DNA from: Paractinoplanes pyxinae
GTDB lineage: Bacteria; Actinomycetota; Actinomycetes; Mycobacteriales; Micromonosporaceae
DNA: 64,000 nt
Direction: 5' to 3'
Assembly (NCBI RefSeq): GCF_026626335.1
Contig: NZ_JAPNTZ010000017.1
Coordinates: 173,497-237,496 of the forward strand
The notes under the pieces are model-generated. The model made no database searches. It saw nothing but the letters and a program-made list of their open reading frames with translations, and was not told where the DNA came from. The position numbers and the translations under genes are program-made. The first letter of the stretch is position 1; the number at the start of each line of letters is the position of its first letter. Below, piece after piece: positions 1-8,826 of the stretch.

Positions 1-452
1 CGCACGCCGGCGAAGCGAGGCTGGCGGGCCACGAGCAGGTCGTCGAGGTAGCGGCGCCGCTCGGACGGGTCGCCGCGCACCAGTTCCAGGTCTTCGGGGG
101 CGAACAGCACCATGCGCAGGGCGCCCAGCACCTCGCGCGGGCGCCGGACCGGCGAACGGTTGAGCCGCGCCCGGTTCGCCTTGCCCGGCACGATCTCGAG
201 CTCGACCAGCAGCTCGCGTCCTTCGTGGACGATCGCGCAGCGGATCACGGCTGAGGCCGCGCCGGCCCGCACCAGCGGAGCGTCGGTGGCCACCCGGTGA
301 CTGTCCAGAGTGGCCACATAGCCCAGTGCTTCGATCAGGTTGGTCTTGCCCATGCCGTTCTGGCCGACCAGCACGGACACGCCGGGTTCGAGATCAACCG
401 CAACTCGCTCGTAGGAACGGAAGTCGGCCAGCTCGACCCGGCGTACGTACAC
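1..452 (-). CDS. recF: RecF, DNA replication and repair ATPase (partial, N-terminal 150 residues)
   Basis: RecF is an SMC-like ATPase that helps load RecA at single-strand gaps. The reading frame starts at a GTG at 452 (VYVRRVELADFRSYE...) and stays open to the window edge, so the C-terminus is missing. The Walker A motif GQNGMGKT sits about 35 residues in and is followed by the RecF-typical NLIEALGYVATLDSHR. The GTG lies 7 bases after the gnd stop codon, so the two are probably co-transcribed. The dnaN-gnd-recF order is common in actinobacteria. Identification is secure; only the length is unknown. Confidence 0.95.
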   Translation of the reverse strand, partial: MYVRRVELADFRSYERVAVDLEPGVSVLVGQNGMGKTNLIEALGYVATLDSHRVATDAPLVRAGAASAVIRCAIVHEGRELLVELEIVPGKANRARLNRSPVRRPREVLGALRMVLFAPEDLELVRGDPSERRRYLDDLLVARQPRFAGV

Positions 453-459
453 GTGTGCC

Positions 460-1332
460 TCAGCGCTTGACGGCGTGGCCGCCGAACTGCTGACGCAGCG
501 CCGCCACCGCCTTCATCGCCGGCGAGTCGTCCTGACGCGACTCGAAGCGGTTGAAGATCGAGGCGGCCAGGACGTGGGCGGGCACGGCGAGGCGGATGGC
601 CTCGTCGACCGTCCAGCGGCCCTCACCGGTGTCGTCCACGTAGCCCTTGAGGCCGGACAGGGTCGGGTCCTCGTCGAGCGCCCGGTCGAGCAGGTCGAGC
701 AGCCACGACTTGACGACGCTGCCCTCGCGCCAGCTCTTGATGACGGCCGGCACGTTGTGGACGAGCTCGGAGGCGATCAGGATCTCGTAGCCCTCGCCGT
801 AGGCCTGCATCATGCCGTACTCGATGCCGTTGTGGATCATCTTGGCGTAGTGGCCGGCGCCGTGCGTGCCCGCGTGCGCGAAGCCGAACTCGCCGGCCGG
901 CTTGAGGGCGTCGAAGATCGGCTGGACCTTCGCCACGTCCTCGGCGTCGCCGCCGACCATCAGGGCGTACCCGTTGTCCTTGCCCCAGATGCCACCGGAG
1001 ACGCCGACGTCGAGGTACTTGATGCCCTTGGGCTTCAGACGCTCGGCCCGCGGGCCGTCGTCGGTGAACTTGGAGTTTCCGCCGTCGACGATGATGTCGC
1101 CCGGCTCGAGCAGCCCGGCGAGCTCGGTGATGGCGTCCTCAGTGATCTTGCCGGCCGGGACCATCGTCCAGACGACCCGCGGCGCGGAGAGCTTCGAGAC
1201 GAGTTCGGCCAGGTTGGCCACGTCGCTGTTCTCCGGGTGGTGGTCGTAGCCGACCACCTCGTGTCCGGCTGCGCGGATCCGGTCGCGCATGTTCCCACCC
1301 ATTCGGCCGAGACCGATGAGGCCGAGCTGCAT
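460..1332 (-). CDS. gnd: 6-phosphogluconate dehydrogenase, short decarboxylating form
   Basis: This enzyme oxidatively decarboxylates 6-phosphogluconate to ribulose 5-phosphate in the cytosolic pentose phosphate pathway. The 290-residue protein opens with a dinucleotide-binding fold (IGLGRMGGNM at residues 6-15). It carries the substrate-binding GVSGGIWG and the catalytic segment KMIHNGIEYGMM. Its length matches the short form of the family (about 300 residues) rather than the 470-residue enteric enzyme; short forms are often NAD-preferring. The ATG is preceded by GGGGGA at good spacing. It sits between dnaN and recF, a placement conserved in actinobacteria but with no known role in replication. 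Confidence 0.95.
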   Translation of the reverse strand: MQLGLIGLGRMGGNMRDRIRAAGHEVVGYDHHPENSDVANLAELVSKLSAPRVVWTMVPAGKITEDAITELAGLLEPGDIIVDGGNSKFTDDGPRAERLKPKGIKYLDVGVSGGIWGKDNGYALMVGGDAEDVAKVQPIFDALKPAGEFGFAHAGTHGAGHYAKMIHNGIEYGMMQAYGEGYEILIASELVHNVPAVIKSWREGSVVKSWLLDLLDRALDEDPTLSGLKGYVDDTGEGRWTVDEAIRLAVPAHVLAASIFNRFESRQDDSPAMKAVAALRQQFGGHAVKR

Positions 1333-1434
1333 GGTGTCCCCCTAGATGAGCGTTGCTGTGCTGCCCGTGAAGATTATTCAGGCGTCGGCCACCGAACGGT
1401 GACCAGCGGCGAATCGCCTGAACAACCTTCAGTA

Positions 1435-2568
1435 TCAGCGGGTTACCCGGATCGGCATGATCAGATAGCGGTATCCGGGCACGATTTCGCCGTTTTCGGA
1501 TGCGGGGGAGATCACAGCGGGCTTGAATGCGTCGACGAACGAGAAGATCGCGTTCGGGGCGCCGAGGTTCTGCAGTCCGTCGATGAGGTATTGCGGGTTG
1601 AAGCCGATCGTCAGCGGCTCACCGGTGAACGACGCCTCCATGGCCTCGCTGGCCCGCGCCTCTTCCGTCCCACCGGCCTCGACGACCAGACCGTCCTCAC
1701 TGAAGCTCAGCAGCACCGGGGTGGTGCGCTCGGCGACCAGGGCGACGCGACGGACGACCTCGACGAGGGCGGCCACCCCGATCTGGGCCTGCGCGTTGCT
1801 GCTGGCCGGGAAGAGCGAACGCACCGGCGGGTAGTTGGCCCCGTCGAGCAGGCGGCTCGTGGTGCGGCGGGTGCCGCCGGCGAAACCGATCATGCCCTCG
1901 CCCGCGTTGCCCTGCGCCAGGGCGAGCACGACCGAGCCGCCGAGCGGGCCCAGGGTCTTGGCCGTGTCGTTCAGCGTCTTGGCCGGCACCAGCGCGTTGA
2001 GGCTGATCTCGGAGTCGTCCGGGTTCCACTCCATCTCGCGCATGGCCAGGCGGTAGCGGTCGGTGGCCAGCATGGCCATGCTCGAGCCGTTCAGCTCGAT
2101 GCGCACGCCGGTCATCATCGGCAGCGTCTCGTCCCGGCCGGCGGCGACGGCCACCTGGGCCACGGCGGCGGCGAAGGCGGCCGCGTCGACCGTGCCGGCG
2201 CTGGACGGCATCTCGGGCAGGCTCGGGTAGTCCTCGACCGGCATGGTCGGCAGGGTGAAGCGGGCGCTGCCGCAGACCAGTTCGAGGTGCGCGCCGACGG
2301 CGGCGATGTCGACCGGCTTGGCCGGCAGGGCCTTGGTGATCTCGGCGAGGAGGCGGCCGGAGACCAGGGCGGCGCCGTCGGCGTCGGCCTGCACCTCGAC
2401 GGTGACCTGGCTGGAGACCTCGTAGTCGAAGCCGGAGACCTGCAGACGGCTGTCGGTGACGCGCAGCATGACACCGGCGAGAACCGGCACCGACGGCCGG
2501 CTGGGCAGGCTCTTCGCCGTCCACGCCACGGCGTCGGCGAGTGCGTCTCGCTCCACCCGGAACTTCAT
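1435..2568 (-). CDS. dnaN: DNA polymerase III beta subunit (sliding clamp)
   Basis: The ring-shaped processivity clamp of the replicative polymerase, 377 residues. I chose the ATG at 2568 (MKFRVERDALADAVAWTAKSLP), which matches the family N-terminus. An open frame continues to 2811, but that extension runs into oriC and looks non-coding. The C-terminus ends YLIMPIRVTR, the usual clamp ending (MP[MI]R). Residues such as TDRYRLA and PVLLSF match the conserved clamp repeats. It lies just downstream of oriC, transcribed away from it, as in nearly all bacteria. Confidence 0.97.
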   Translation of the reverse strand: MKFRVERDALADAVAWTAKSLPSRPSVPVLAGVMLRVTDSRLQVSGFDYEVSSQVTVEVQADADGAALVSGRLLAEITKALPAKPVDIAAVGAHLELVCGSARFTLPTMPVEDYPSLPEMPSSAGTVDAAAFAAAVAQVAVAAGRDETLPMMTGVRIELNGSSMAMLATDRYRLAMREMEWNPDDSEISLNALVPAKTLNDTAKTLGPLGGSVVLALAQGNAGEGMIGFAGGTRRTTSRLLDGANYPPVRSLFPASSNAQAQIGVAALVEVVRRVALVAERTTPVLLSFSEDGLVVEAGGTEEARASEAMEASFTGEPLTIGFNPQYLIDGLQNLGAPNAIFSFVDAFKPAVISPASENGEIVPGYRYLIMPIRVTR

Positions 2569-3963
2569 GCTGTCCTCCGCGTCGCTTTCTCTTGTCGGGG
2601 CGTCGTCGACCCCTACGAACCATATTCGCCGGGCCGGGAGTGACCTAATCAGTGTGGTCCACCATCGTGACCGCCGGGAAGCCGCCCTCGCAGCCCCTTG
2701 GTGTGCCGATCTTGGTGAGCACCGGTCCCTTGCCCCTGCCTTTGATCTCGGTGCGCTCTTGAGGAGCGGGACCGCTGAGGAGCCGGAAGCGAACCGATCC
2801 ACAACTTCCACAACGCCGTTGATTGCTTTTTGTTGTCTTAGAGAGATAACTAGTCGTCTTCATCGGGCCTGTGCACACTGTGGAGAACTCGAGTTTTCGC
2901 AGCTCAGCGCGTTATCCACCGGTGATTCACATGTGGGAAACCAGGGTACAAACCCCGGTCCGTGTCCACAGTCGGGGAGCCGACGGCGGGTTGTCCACCG
3001 CTGTCCACCGGCTATCCACCGGATATCCACGGGTTTTATCCCCCGCCCTGTGGATGACGTCGGGACGCTTCCGGCCCGTCGTCCCCAGAGTCTTCAACAG
3101 GAAATCCACACGCTTCCACAGGCGGTGGAAAGCTGTGTGACTCTCCGTGTCTGTCCACATCGATTTCCACAAGACTTCTCCACATCTGTGGAACGAGCGG
3201 CCGGCTGTTGTCCACCGCTGGGGACAGGGCCTGTGAATTGCTGTGGATTAGTGTGGACAACGTTGGCACGAAACGGTTCCGTCCCGGCGTTGACAAACCG
3301 GCCCTGGGGATGGGTGGCGTCCGAACCACGATCGGGTCGTGTCGAGCCTCATGCGTGTCGCCGTCTTGTGGATAACCCGTGGACCCAAGCGCTGGCCCTG
3401 TGCACAACCTGTGGACAAATGTGGAGGAATGCGAAGAATCAACTCGCAAGAGGGACGCCGATCCGTGTGGATTAACCCTGAGAGCAGGAGATCTGCGGGA
3501 TGCGCAGCCGCCCGAGGCCCGCTTGCGCTATACCCCCAGCCGGCCGGCAAGCCCACCGCCGAGGCCTCCTTGTGGAGAGTCCGCACGAAGGGCGCATGCC
3601 CCTGGGGCGGCCTGTGGACAACCGGTGGACCAGCGCCGCTAACTGCAGGAACAGACGAGAGACACGTCGGCAGCGTCGCGGGTTGGTCTTTGTGCCGCTG
3701 GTGTGTGCCTTTGACCCGGCTGAGCGGGTCACGGCTCGGAGCGGCGCGTGGGCGTCGGGTTGTGCCCCGACTGGACCGTGCGCTCCACCGCCTCGTACGA
3801 GATGAGAAGTTGACCTTCACCCCGCCCCTGGCGAAGCAAGGCGAACTCCCGCCCACCGCGAACGTAAGAGGCACGGGACGGATTGGCGCGCGGCCGCGTA
3901 CTGGATACGTCCTTAGATCTTGTGTTTCCTCGTATGCGGCGCCTGTTTCTCGTATGCGTCGGC
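2569..3963. other. oriC: oriC, chromosomal replication origin between dnaA and dnaN
   Basis: The 1.4-kb gap between dnaA and dnaN is packed with DnaA boxes in both orientations. On the plus strand I see TTATCCACC at 2912, GTGTCCACA at 2962, TTGTCCACC at 2991 and 3208, CTGTCCACC at 3001, CTATCCACC at 3012, ATATCCACG at 3023, AAATCCACA at 3102, CTGTCCACA at 3151 and ATTTCCACA at 3163. In inverse orientation: TGTGGATGA at 3049, TGTGGATTA at 3242 and 3466, TGTGGACAA at 3252, 3410 and 3613, and TGTGGATAA at 3367. Boxes lean one way on the dnaN side and the other on the dnaA side, as in actinobacterial origins. About 3625-3960 has fewer boxes. Open frames here are shadows. Confidence 0.95.
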
Positions 3964-5709
3964 TTACGAGTTCTGTTTGATGCGGTTCGTCAGCTCGGCG
4001 ATCTGGTTGTACAGCGAGCGGCGCTCCGCCATGTGCTGCCGGATCTTGCGGTCGGCGTGCATGACCGTCGTGTGGTCGCGGCCGCCGAAGGCCTGTCCGA
4101 TGCGGGGAAGGGAGAGTTCGGTCAGTTCGCGGCACAGATACATGGCGACCTGGCGCGCGTTGACCAGCACACGTGAGCGGGAGTGGCCACGCAGGTCTTC
4201 GAGGGAGACACCGAAGTAGTCGGCCGTCGACACCATGATCTGGTCGGCGGTGATCTCGGGGCCGGCGCCGTCGGGCATGAAGTCGCGCAGCACCTCTTCG
4301 GCCAGCGAGAGCTGTACCGGCGAGCGGGTCAGGCTGGCGAACGCGGTCACCCGGATGAGGGCGCCCTCGAGTTCGCGGATCGAGTTGGAGACGCGCGACG
4401 CGATGAATTCGAGCACGTCGGCGGGCGCGTACATCCTTTCCTGCGCGGCCTTCTTCTGCAGGATCGCGATGCGGGTCTCGAGGTCGGGCGGCTGGATGTC
4501 GGCCAGCAGGCCCCACTCGAAGCGGGTGCGCATGCGGTCTTCCAATGTGGCCAGTTGGCGCGGCGAACGGTCGGAGCTGATGACGATCTGCTTGTTCGCG
4601 TTGTGCAGCGTATTGAAGGTGTGGAAGAACTCTTCCTGCGTGCGCTCGCGGTTCTCGAGGAACTGGATGTCGTCGATCAGCAGAATGTCGACGTCGCGGT
4701 AGCGGCGCTGGAAGGCCTGCGTCTTGTCGTCGCGCAGGCTGTTGATGAAGTCGTTGGTGAATTCCTCGGTGGACACATAGCGGACACTGCGGGCGTGACC
4801 GAGTGTGGTCGCGTAATGACCGATCGCGTGCAGCAGGTGGGTCTTGCCCAGACCGGAGCTGCCGTAGATGAAGAGTGGGTTGTAGGCCTTGGCCGGCGAT
4901 TCGGCGACGGCGACGGCGGCCGCGTGAGCGAAGCGGTTGGACGAGCCGATGACGAACGTCTCGAACATGTACTTCGGATTGAGGCGGTTGCCGTCGTTGG
5001 TGCCGCGCGGGTTGCTGCTCGGGCGGATGTCGACCGGCGAGCGGCCCGGGCCGTTGTCGCCCCGCATCTGCAGAGTGTCGTCGCGCGGGTCGTTGCCGCC
5101 GCGCATCTGGTCGTCGGGTCGGCGCTGGTTGTCGCGCAGCTGCGAGTCGGCATTCTCGGTGACGTGCGTCACGGGATTGCCCATCCGGGCTACCGGCGCG
5201 GGCGGAGCGGGCATCGGGTCGCCGAAGAGCGCCTCTTGACCGCCGCGGGCCGCCGGGACCCCGCGGGGATAGGAAGGCTGCTGGGCGGAACCGGTCGGGT
5301 AGCCGTCGGCGGCGGGGTAGCCGTCGTAGGAAGGCGGCTCGGGCTGGCGGGGCGGCTCGGCGTAGTGCCGCGGCTGTGGCTCGCCGGCCTGGTCGGGCTC
5401 GGGCTCGACCGGGGTGCCGTAGACGGTGCCGGGCAGGCCGGACCCGTCCTCGGGCGGCTTGACCGTGACCGCGACCTGGATCGGGCGGTTCAACCGGCGG
5501 CTCAGCGCCTCGGTGATCGCCGGGCGCAGGCGGGACTCGATGACGTCGCGGGTGAAGGCGTCGGGGACGGCCAGCAGGGCCGTGTCCTCGACTATGGCGC
5601 GTAACTGAGTCAGCTGCAGATAGGCGCGCTGCTGACGCGACGAGATCTCGTCGGCCAGTTCATCCAGCGTCGCCTTCCACACACCGCTCAGGTCGACCTG
5701 ATCGGCCAC
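3964..5709 (-). CDS. dnaA: Chromosomal replication initiator protein DnaA
   Basis: AAA+ ATPase that binds DnaA boxes and melts oriC. The 581-residue protein starts at GTG (MADQVDLSGVWKATLDELADE). Domain I covers about 1-90. Domain II is unusually long and rich in Pro, Gly, Asp and Arg (about 90-240), typical of actinobacterial DnaA. Domain III has Walker A GSSGLGKTH with Lys289 and Walker B DILLIDDIQF. Domain IV carries the box-binding signature GRDHTTVMHADRKI near the C-terminus. Two DnaA boxes lie upstream in the leader, consistent with autoregulation. Confidence 0.98.
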   Translation of the reverse strand: MADQVDLSGVWKATLDELADEISSRQQRAYLQLTQLRAIVEDTALLAVPDAFTRDVIESRLRPAITEALSRRLNRPIQVAVTVKPPEDGSGLPGTVYGTPVEPEPDQAGEPQPRHYAEPPRQPEPPSYDGYPAADGYPTGSAQQPSYPRGVPAARGGQEALFGDPMPAPPAPVARMGNPVTHVTENADSQLRDNQRRPDDQMRGGNDPRDDTLQMRGDNGPGRSPVDIRPSSNPRGTNDGNRLNPKYMFETFVIGSSNRFAHAAAVAVAESPAKAYNPLFIYGSSGLGKTHLLHAIGHYATTLGHARSVRYVSTEEFTNDFINSLRDDKTQAFQRRYRDVDILLIDDIQFLENRERTQEEFFHTFNTLHNANKQIVISSDRSPRQLATLEDRMRTRFEWGLLADIQPPDLETRIAILQKKAAQERMYAPADVLEFIASRVSNSIRELEGALIRVTAFASLTRSPVQLSLAEEVLRDFMPDGAGPEITADQIMVSTADYFGVSLEDLRGHSRSRVLVNARQVAMYLCRELTELSLPRIGQAFGGRDHTTVMHADRKIRQHMAERRSLYNQIAELTNRIKQNS

Positions 5710-6301
5710 CGCCGCGCCACCCCCATCGCCACCGACCCCCGGTGGACCTCAATCCGGCTACCGCCTTGCCCGCCGGCGCTCGCTCAGCGCTCGGCGGTTC
5801 CCCCTGACCCAGCACCACATTTAACGTGCTGAAGACGTTCGGCGCCACCGGCTATCCACAGGTTATCCACAACCTGTGCACGCCCGGCGGACGCTCCCCG
5901 GCCGGATGGTCGGCAGACTTCCGGAGCCTGGTACGGCGCGGTTCGGCAGGCTCATCGTGGCGAACGATTCACCCGCTTGTCTGGTTCTGGCCGACCCGTC
6001 GTGGTATGCGGACAGCGTTGCTGCTGACCAGCAAACGGGCACGCTAACAGCGATCTCGGCGAACCATCAACTCCGCCTCCGGCAGTCGAGTGTCCGAGTC
6101 CGCGAAAAAATTCACTACCTGTGTAGAAAGACCAAGCCGGTCACCGACCGGGTGAACGGGCGGCGGCGTGCCGGATCAGGCTATGGTTGACCGGCGTGGT
6201 CGCCCTGCGTAGGGTCGAGCGGTTGCTCCGCCGCGTTCTGCTAAAGTGGCGTCTTGCAGCTTTGATGCCCCCTGGATGTTGTACGAAGACGGAGTTTTGA
6301 C
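5710..6301. promoter_or_regulatory. dnaA-rpmH divergent promoter region with paired DnaA boxes
   Basis: This 592-base stretch separates leftward dnaA from rightward rpmH. It contains CTATCCACA at 5852-5860 directly followed by a perfect TTATCCACA at 5863-5871, both upstream of dnaA, which fits DnaA autorepression. The rest, up to the rpmH start, has lower GC than its surroundings near 6100-6130 and probably holds the rpmH promoter. I could not assign -35/-10 boxes with confidence. I see no coding sequence. Confidence 0.7.
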
Positions 6302-6439
6302 GTGAGCAAGCGCACCTACCAGCCGAACAACCGCCGGCGTGCCAAGACCCACGGCTTCCGGCTGCGCATGCGCACCCGGGCCGGGCGTGCCATCCTCGCC
6401 TCGCGCCGTTCCAAGGGCCGCGACAAGCTGTCGGCCTGA
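6302..6439 (+). CDS. rpmH: 50S ribosomal protein L34
   Basis: A 45-residue very basic protein beginning VSKRTYQPNNRRRAKTHGFR and ending GRDKLSA. The first half is the invariant L34 signature (KRTYQPN...RAKTHGFR.RM.T..GR). The start is GTG. It occupies its usual place opposite dnaA and immediately upstream of rnpA. Confidence 0.97.
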   Translation: MSKRTYQPNNRRRAKTHGFRLRMRTRAGRAILASRRSKGRDKLSA

Positions 6440-6474
6440 GCCGACGGCTGTCGGGCCGGAATGCCCAGGTAGTC

Positions 6475-6831
6475 GTGCTGGCCGCGGCGCAGCGACTGCG
6501 GCGTAGCGCCGACTTCGCCGCAGCGATTCGCGGTGGACGTCGCGTCGGCCGGGGCACGGTTGTCGTTCATCTGCTTCTCGAGGAGCCGGCGCAAGCCTCC
6601 ACGGCGCGCGCCGGCTTCGTCGTATCCAAAGCCGTCGGCAACGCGGTGGTGCGGAACAAGGTCCGCCGCCGTCTGCGGCACCTCGTGCGACCCCTGCTCG
6701 GCGAGCTGCCGGCCGGGGCCACGCTGGTGGTGCGCGCGCTGCCGGCGGCGGCCGGGGCGTCGTACGCGACCCTCGGAACCGATCTGTCGGCCGCGCTCGC
6801 CGCGGCGCGCAAACCGAGGCGTCCGCGATGA
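6475..6831 (+). CDS. rnpA: Ribonuclease P protein component
   Basis: Protein subunit that helps the RNase P ribozyme bind and cleave precursor tRNA 5' leaders. The 118-residue product has the conserved basic RNR helix (VVRNKVRRRLRHLVRPLL, about residues 60-77) and the N-terminal RLRRSADF motif. The GTG start lies 35 bases after rpmH, the standard rpmH-rnpA pairing. The stop overlaps the yidD start by four bases (ATGA), implying translational coupling. Confidence 0.96.
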   Translation: MLAAAQRLRRSADFAAAIRGGRRVGRGTVVVHLLLEEPAQASTARAGFVVSKAVGNAVVRNKVRRRLRHLVRPLLGELPAGATLVVRALPAAAGASYATLGTDLSAALAAARKPRRPR

Positions 6832-7085
6832 GCCTGCTTGCCCGCGTGCTGACGGCGATGGTGGTCGCGTACCGTCGTTATGTGAGTCCGGTGCTGCCGG
6901 CCCGCTGTCGGTTCTACCCCTCGTGCAGCGCGTACGCCCAGGAAGCGCTGGCGCGTCACGGCGCTGTGAAGGGGACGGGCCTGGCGGTCTGGCGGCTCCT
7001 GCGCTGTCACCCCTTCCACCCCGGCGGGTACGACCCGGTACCTGACCCGATCCGTCACCGTCCTGCCGATGTGACTGGAGCCTGA
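6828..7085 (+). CDS. yidD: Membrane protein insertion efficiency factor YidD
   Basis: A small (85-residue) factor that assists YidC-dependent membrane insertion. It contains the family hallmark RYVSPVLPARCRFYPSCSAYAQEAL and the later RLLRCHPFHPGGYDPVP. The N-terminal part (LARVLTAMVVAYRRYV) can form an amphipathic helix. It overlaps rnpA and ends one base before yidC, so the three genes probably form one transcript. Confidence 0.96.
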   Translation: MSLLARVLTAMVVAYRRYVSPVLPARCRFYPSCSAYAQEALARHGAVKGTGLAVWRLLRCHPFHPGGYDPVPDPIRHRPADVTGA

Positions 7086-7086
7086 A

Positions 7087-8124
7087 TTGAGTCTCGACTG
7101 GATCTACTACGCCATTTCGTGGATCCTCCTGCGCTGGCACGCCCTCTGGGACTTCATCGGTGTGCCCGACGGCCGGTTCATCGGTTCGAACTGGTCCTGG
7201 ATCCTGGCGATCGTCTTCCTCGTGGTGACGGTCCGGGTCATCCTGTTCCCCGTCTTCGTCAAGCAGATCAAGAGCCAGCGGGCCATGCAGGCGCTGCAGC
7301 CCAAGGTCAAAGAGCTGCAGGAGAAGCACAAGGGTGACCGGGAGACGCTCCAGAAAGAAATGATGGAGCTCTACAAGACCGAGAAGGCCAACCCGCTCAT
7401 GGGCTGCCTTCCGATGTTCTTGCAGATCCCCGTCTTCCTCGGCCTCTTCCACACCCTGCGCCGGCTGAACCCCGACAACCAGGGCAAAACCCTGTACGGC
7501 TGGACCGTCGAGCAGTTCGAGAGCGCCACCCACGCGTCGCTGTTCACCGCGCCGCTGGCCGGCAAGTTCGGCTCGACGCCCGAAGAGCTCACGGCACTGC
7601 AGGCCAACGGCACCACGGTGAAGATCATCGCCGGCATCCTGGTGCTGATCATGATGGCGACGACGTACCTGACCAGCCGTCAGATGATCCTCAAGACCGG
7701 CTGGGCCGAGGACCCGCAGCAGAAGATGATCCAGCGCCTGATGCTCTACGGCATCCCGGCCTCGCTGCTCATCTCCGGTGCGCTGTTCCCCATCGGTGTG
7801 ATCATCTACTGGGTCACGAACAACCTGTTCACGCTGGCCCAGCAGCAGTGGGTGCTCCGCAAGTTCCCGCCGCCGCCCATGGCCAAGAAGCCCGGCTCCT
7901 CGGCCCCGGCCCGCCCGTCCGGCCCGCCGGTAAAGAAGCTGGCCGGTGGCGCCGCCCCGAAGAGCCCGGTGCAGCCCGGCCGCAGCGGTGGCTTGTTCGG
8001 CAAGAAGCAGCAGCCCGAGCCGCCCGCCCCGGTCGTCGACACCAAGGCGCTGGCGCCCAAGCCTGGTGCCAAACCGGTGAATCCCAAGAAGGGCGCCCGG
8101 CCGGCGAGCAAACCCAAGGGATGA
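7087..8124 (+). CDS. yidC: Membrane protein insertase YidC/Oxa1 family
   Basis: Integral membrane insertase that places proteins into the cytoplasmic membrane alone or with Sec. It has 345 residues. The first hydrophobic helix is at the N-terminus, followed by ILAIVFLVVTVRVILFPVFV, a charged cytoplasmic hairpin (KVKELQEKHKGDRETLQKEMMELYK), PLMGCLPMFLQIPVFLGLF, and two later helices ending near IYWVTNNLFTLAQQ. The last 80 residues form a Pro/Lys/Gly-rich cytoplasmic tail, as in other actinobacteria. The start is TTG one base after yidD. Confidence 0.95.
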   Translation: MSLDWIYYAISWILLRWHALWDFIGVPDGRFIGSNWSWILAIVFLVVTVRVILFPVFVKQIKSQRAMQALQPKVKELQEKHKGDRETLQKEMMELYKTEKANPLMGCLPMFLQIPVFLGLFHTLRRLNPDNQGKTLYGWTVEQFESATHASLFTAPLAGKFGSTPEELTALQANGTTVKIIAGILVLIMMATTYLTSRQMILKTGWAEDPQQKMIQRLMLYGIPASLLISGALFPIGVIIYWVTNNLFTLAQQQWVLRKFPPPPMAKKPGSSAPARPSGPPVKKLAGGAAPKSPVQPGRSGGLFGKKQQPEPPAPVVDTKALAPKPGAKPVNPKKGARPASKPKG

Positions 8125-8129
8125 TCGCT

Positions 8130-8160
8130 GCCCGGGTGTTCGCCGAGTGAACGCCCGGGC
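8130..8160 (+). terminator. Hairpin after yidC, possible terminator or attenuator
   Basis: GCCCGGGTGTTC (8130-8141) pairs with GAACGCCCGGGC (8149-8160) across a 7-base loop, with a single G-T pair. It starts five bases after the yidC stop. No T-tract follows, so termination may be partial and khpB could still be read from upstream. Confidence 0.5.
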
Positions 8161-8264
8161 GCTCCCCTTGCCAATACCTCCCCGCGGTCCGGCCCACCGC
8201 CGACGCCGCCGCGGGAAACAGCGGACCGAGCAGGTCCGGCCCGATTGAGTACGGAGATGAGACC

Positions 8265-8825
8265 GTGACCGACACCAGCACGCCCTCCGCCGAGGCCCCG
8301 GCCTCGTCCTCGCCGTCGACGTCCCCCGAGGAGGAGACCAAGACGTCGGAGACCGTTGCTTCCGACGGCGACCTGTTCCGCCAGAGCGAGATCGCCGCCG
8401 ACTACGTCGAGGGTCTGCTGGACATCCTCGACTACGACGGCGACATCGACGAGCTCGTGTCGGCGGGCCGGCCGATGGTCGAGGTGGTCGGCGGCCGGCT
8501 GCAGCCGCTCGTCGGTCAGCGCGGCGCCACGCTGGAGGCGCTGCAAGAGCTGACCCGCCTGGCGATCTTCCGGGCGACCGGCTCGCCGTCGCGCCTGCTG
8601 CTCGACATCGGCGGCTACCGGGCGTCGCGGCGCAAGGAACTGGCCGCGGTCGCGCGCAACGCGGTCGAAAAGGTCAAGGAGCACGGCGACCCGGTTCGCC
8701 TCGAGCCGATGTCGGCCTTCGAGCGCAAGTGCGTGCACGACGTGGTCAACGCGATCACCGGTGTGCAGAGCGAGTCGGAGGGCGTCGAGCCCAACCGCCG
8801 CATCGTGGTGCGTGTGGCGGACTGA
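8265..8825 (+). CDS. khpB: Jag/KhpB-type RNA-binding protein (KH + R3H)
   Basis: A 186-residue single-stranded nucleic-acid-binding protein. After an acidic Ser/Thr/Glu-rich N-terminus (about 1-40) comes a KH-like domain (DIDELVSAGRPMVEVVGGRLQPLVGQRGATLEALQELTRL) and a C-terminal R3H domain (RLEPMSAFERKCVHDVV; Arg and His present). It lacks the separate Jag-N domain of firmicute homologues. It lies between yidC and rsmG as in mycobacteria. KhpB homologues bind RNA and affect cell division and elongation; its targets here are unknown. Confidence 0.9.
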   Translation: MTDTSTPSAEAPASSSPSTSPEEETKTSETVASDGDLFRQSEIAADYVEGLLDILDYDGDIDELVSAGRPMVEVVGGRLQPLVGQRGATLEALQELTRLAIFRATGSPSRLLLDIGGYRASRRKELAAVARNAVEKVKEHGDPVRLEPMSAFERKCVHDVVNAITGVQSESEGVEPNRRIVVRVAD

Positions 8826-8826
8826 G

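Noticed and set aside
475..2643. Long open frame of 722 codons on the plus strand across gnd and dnaN
   Set aside because: It is antisense to two certain genes and reads as Arg/Val/Asp-rich text produced by high-GC codon bias.
2569..2811. Extension of dnaN by 81 codons
   Set aside because: The clamp N-terminus MKFRVERD starts at 2568 and the extra sequence lies in oriC.
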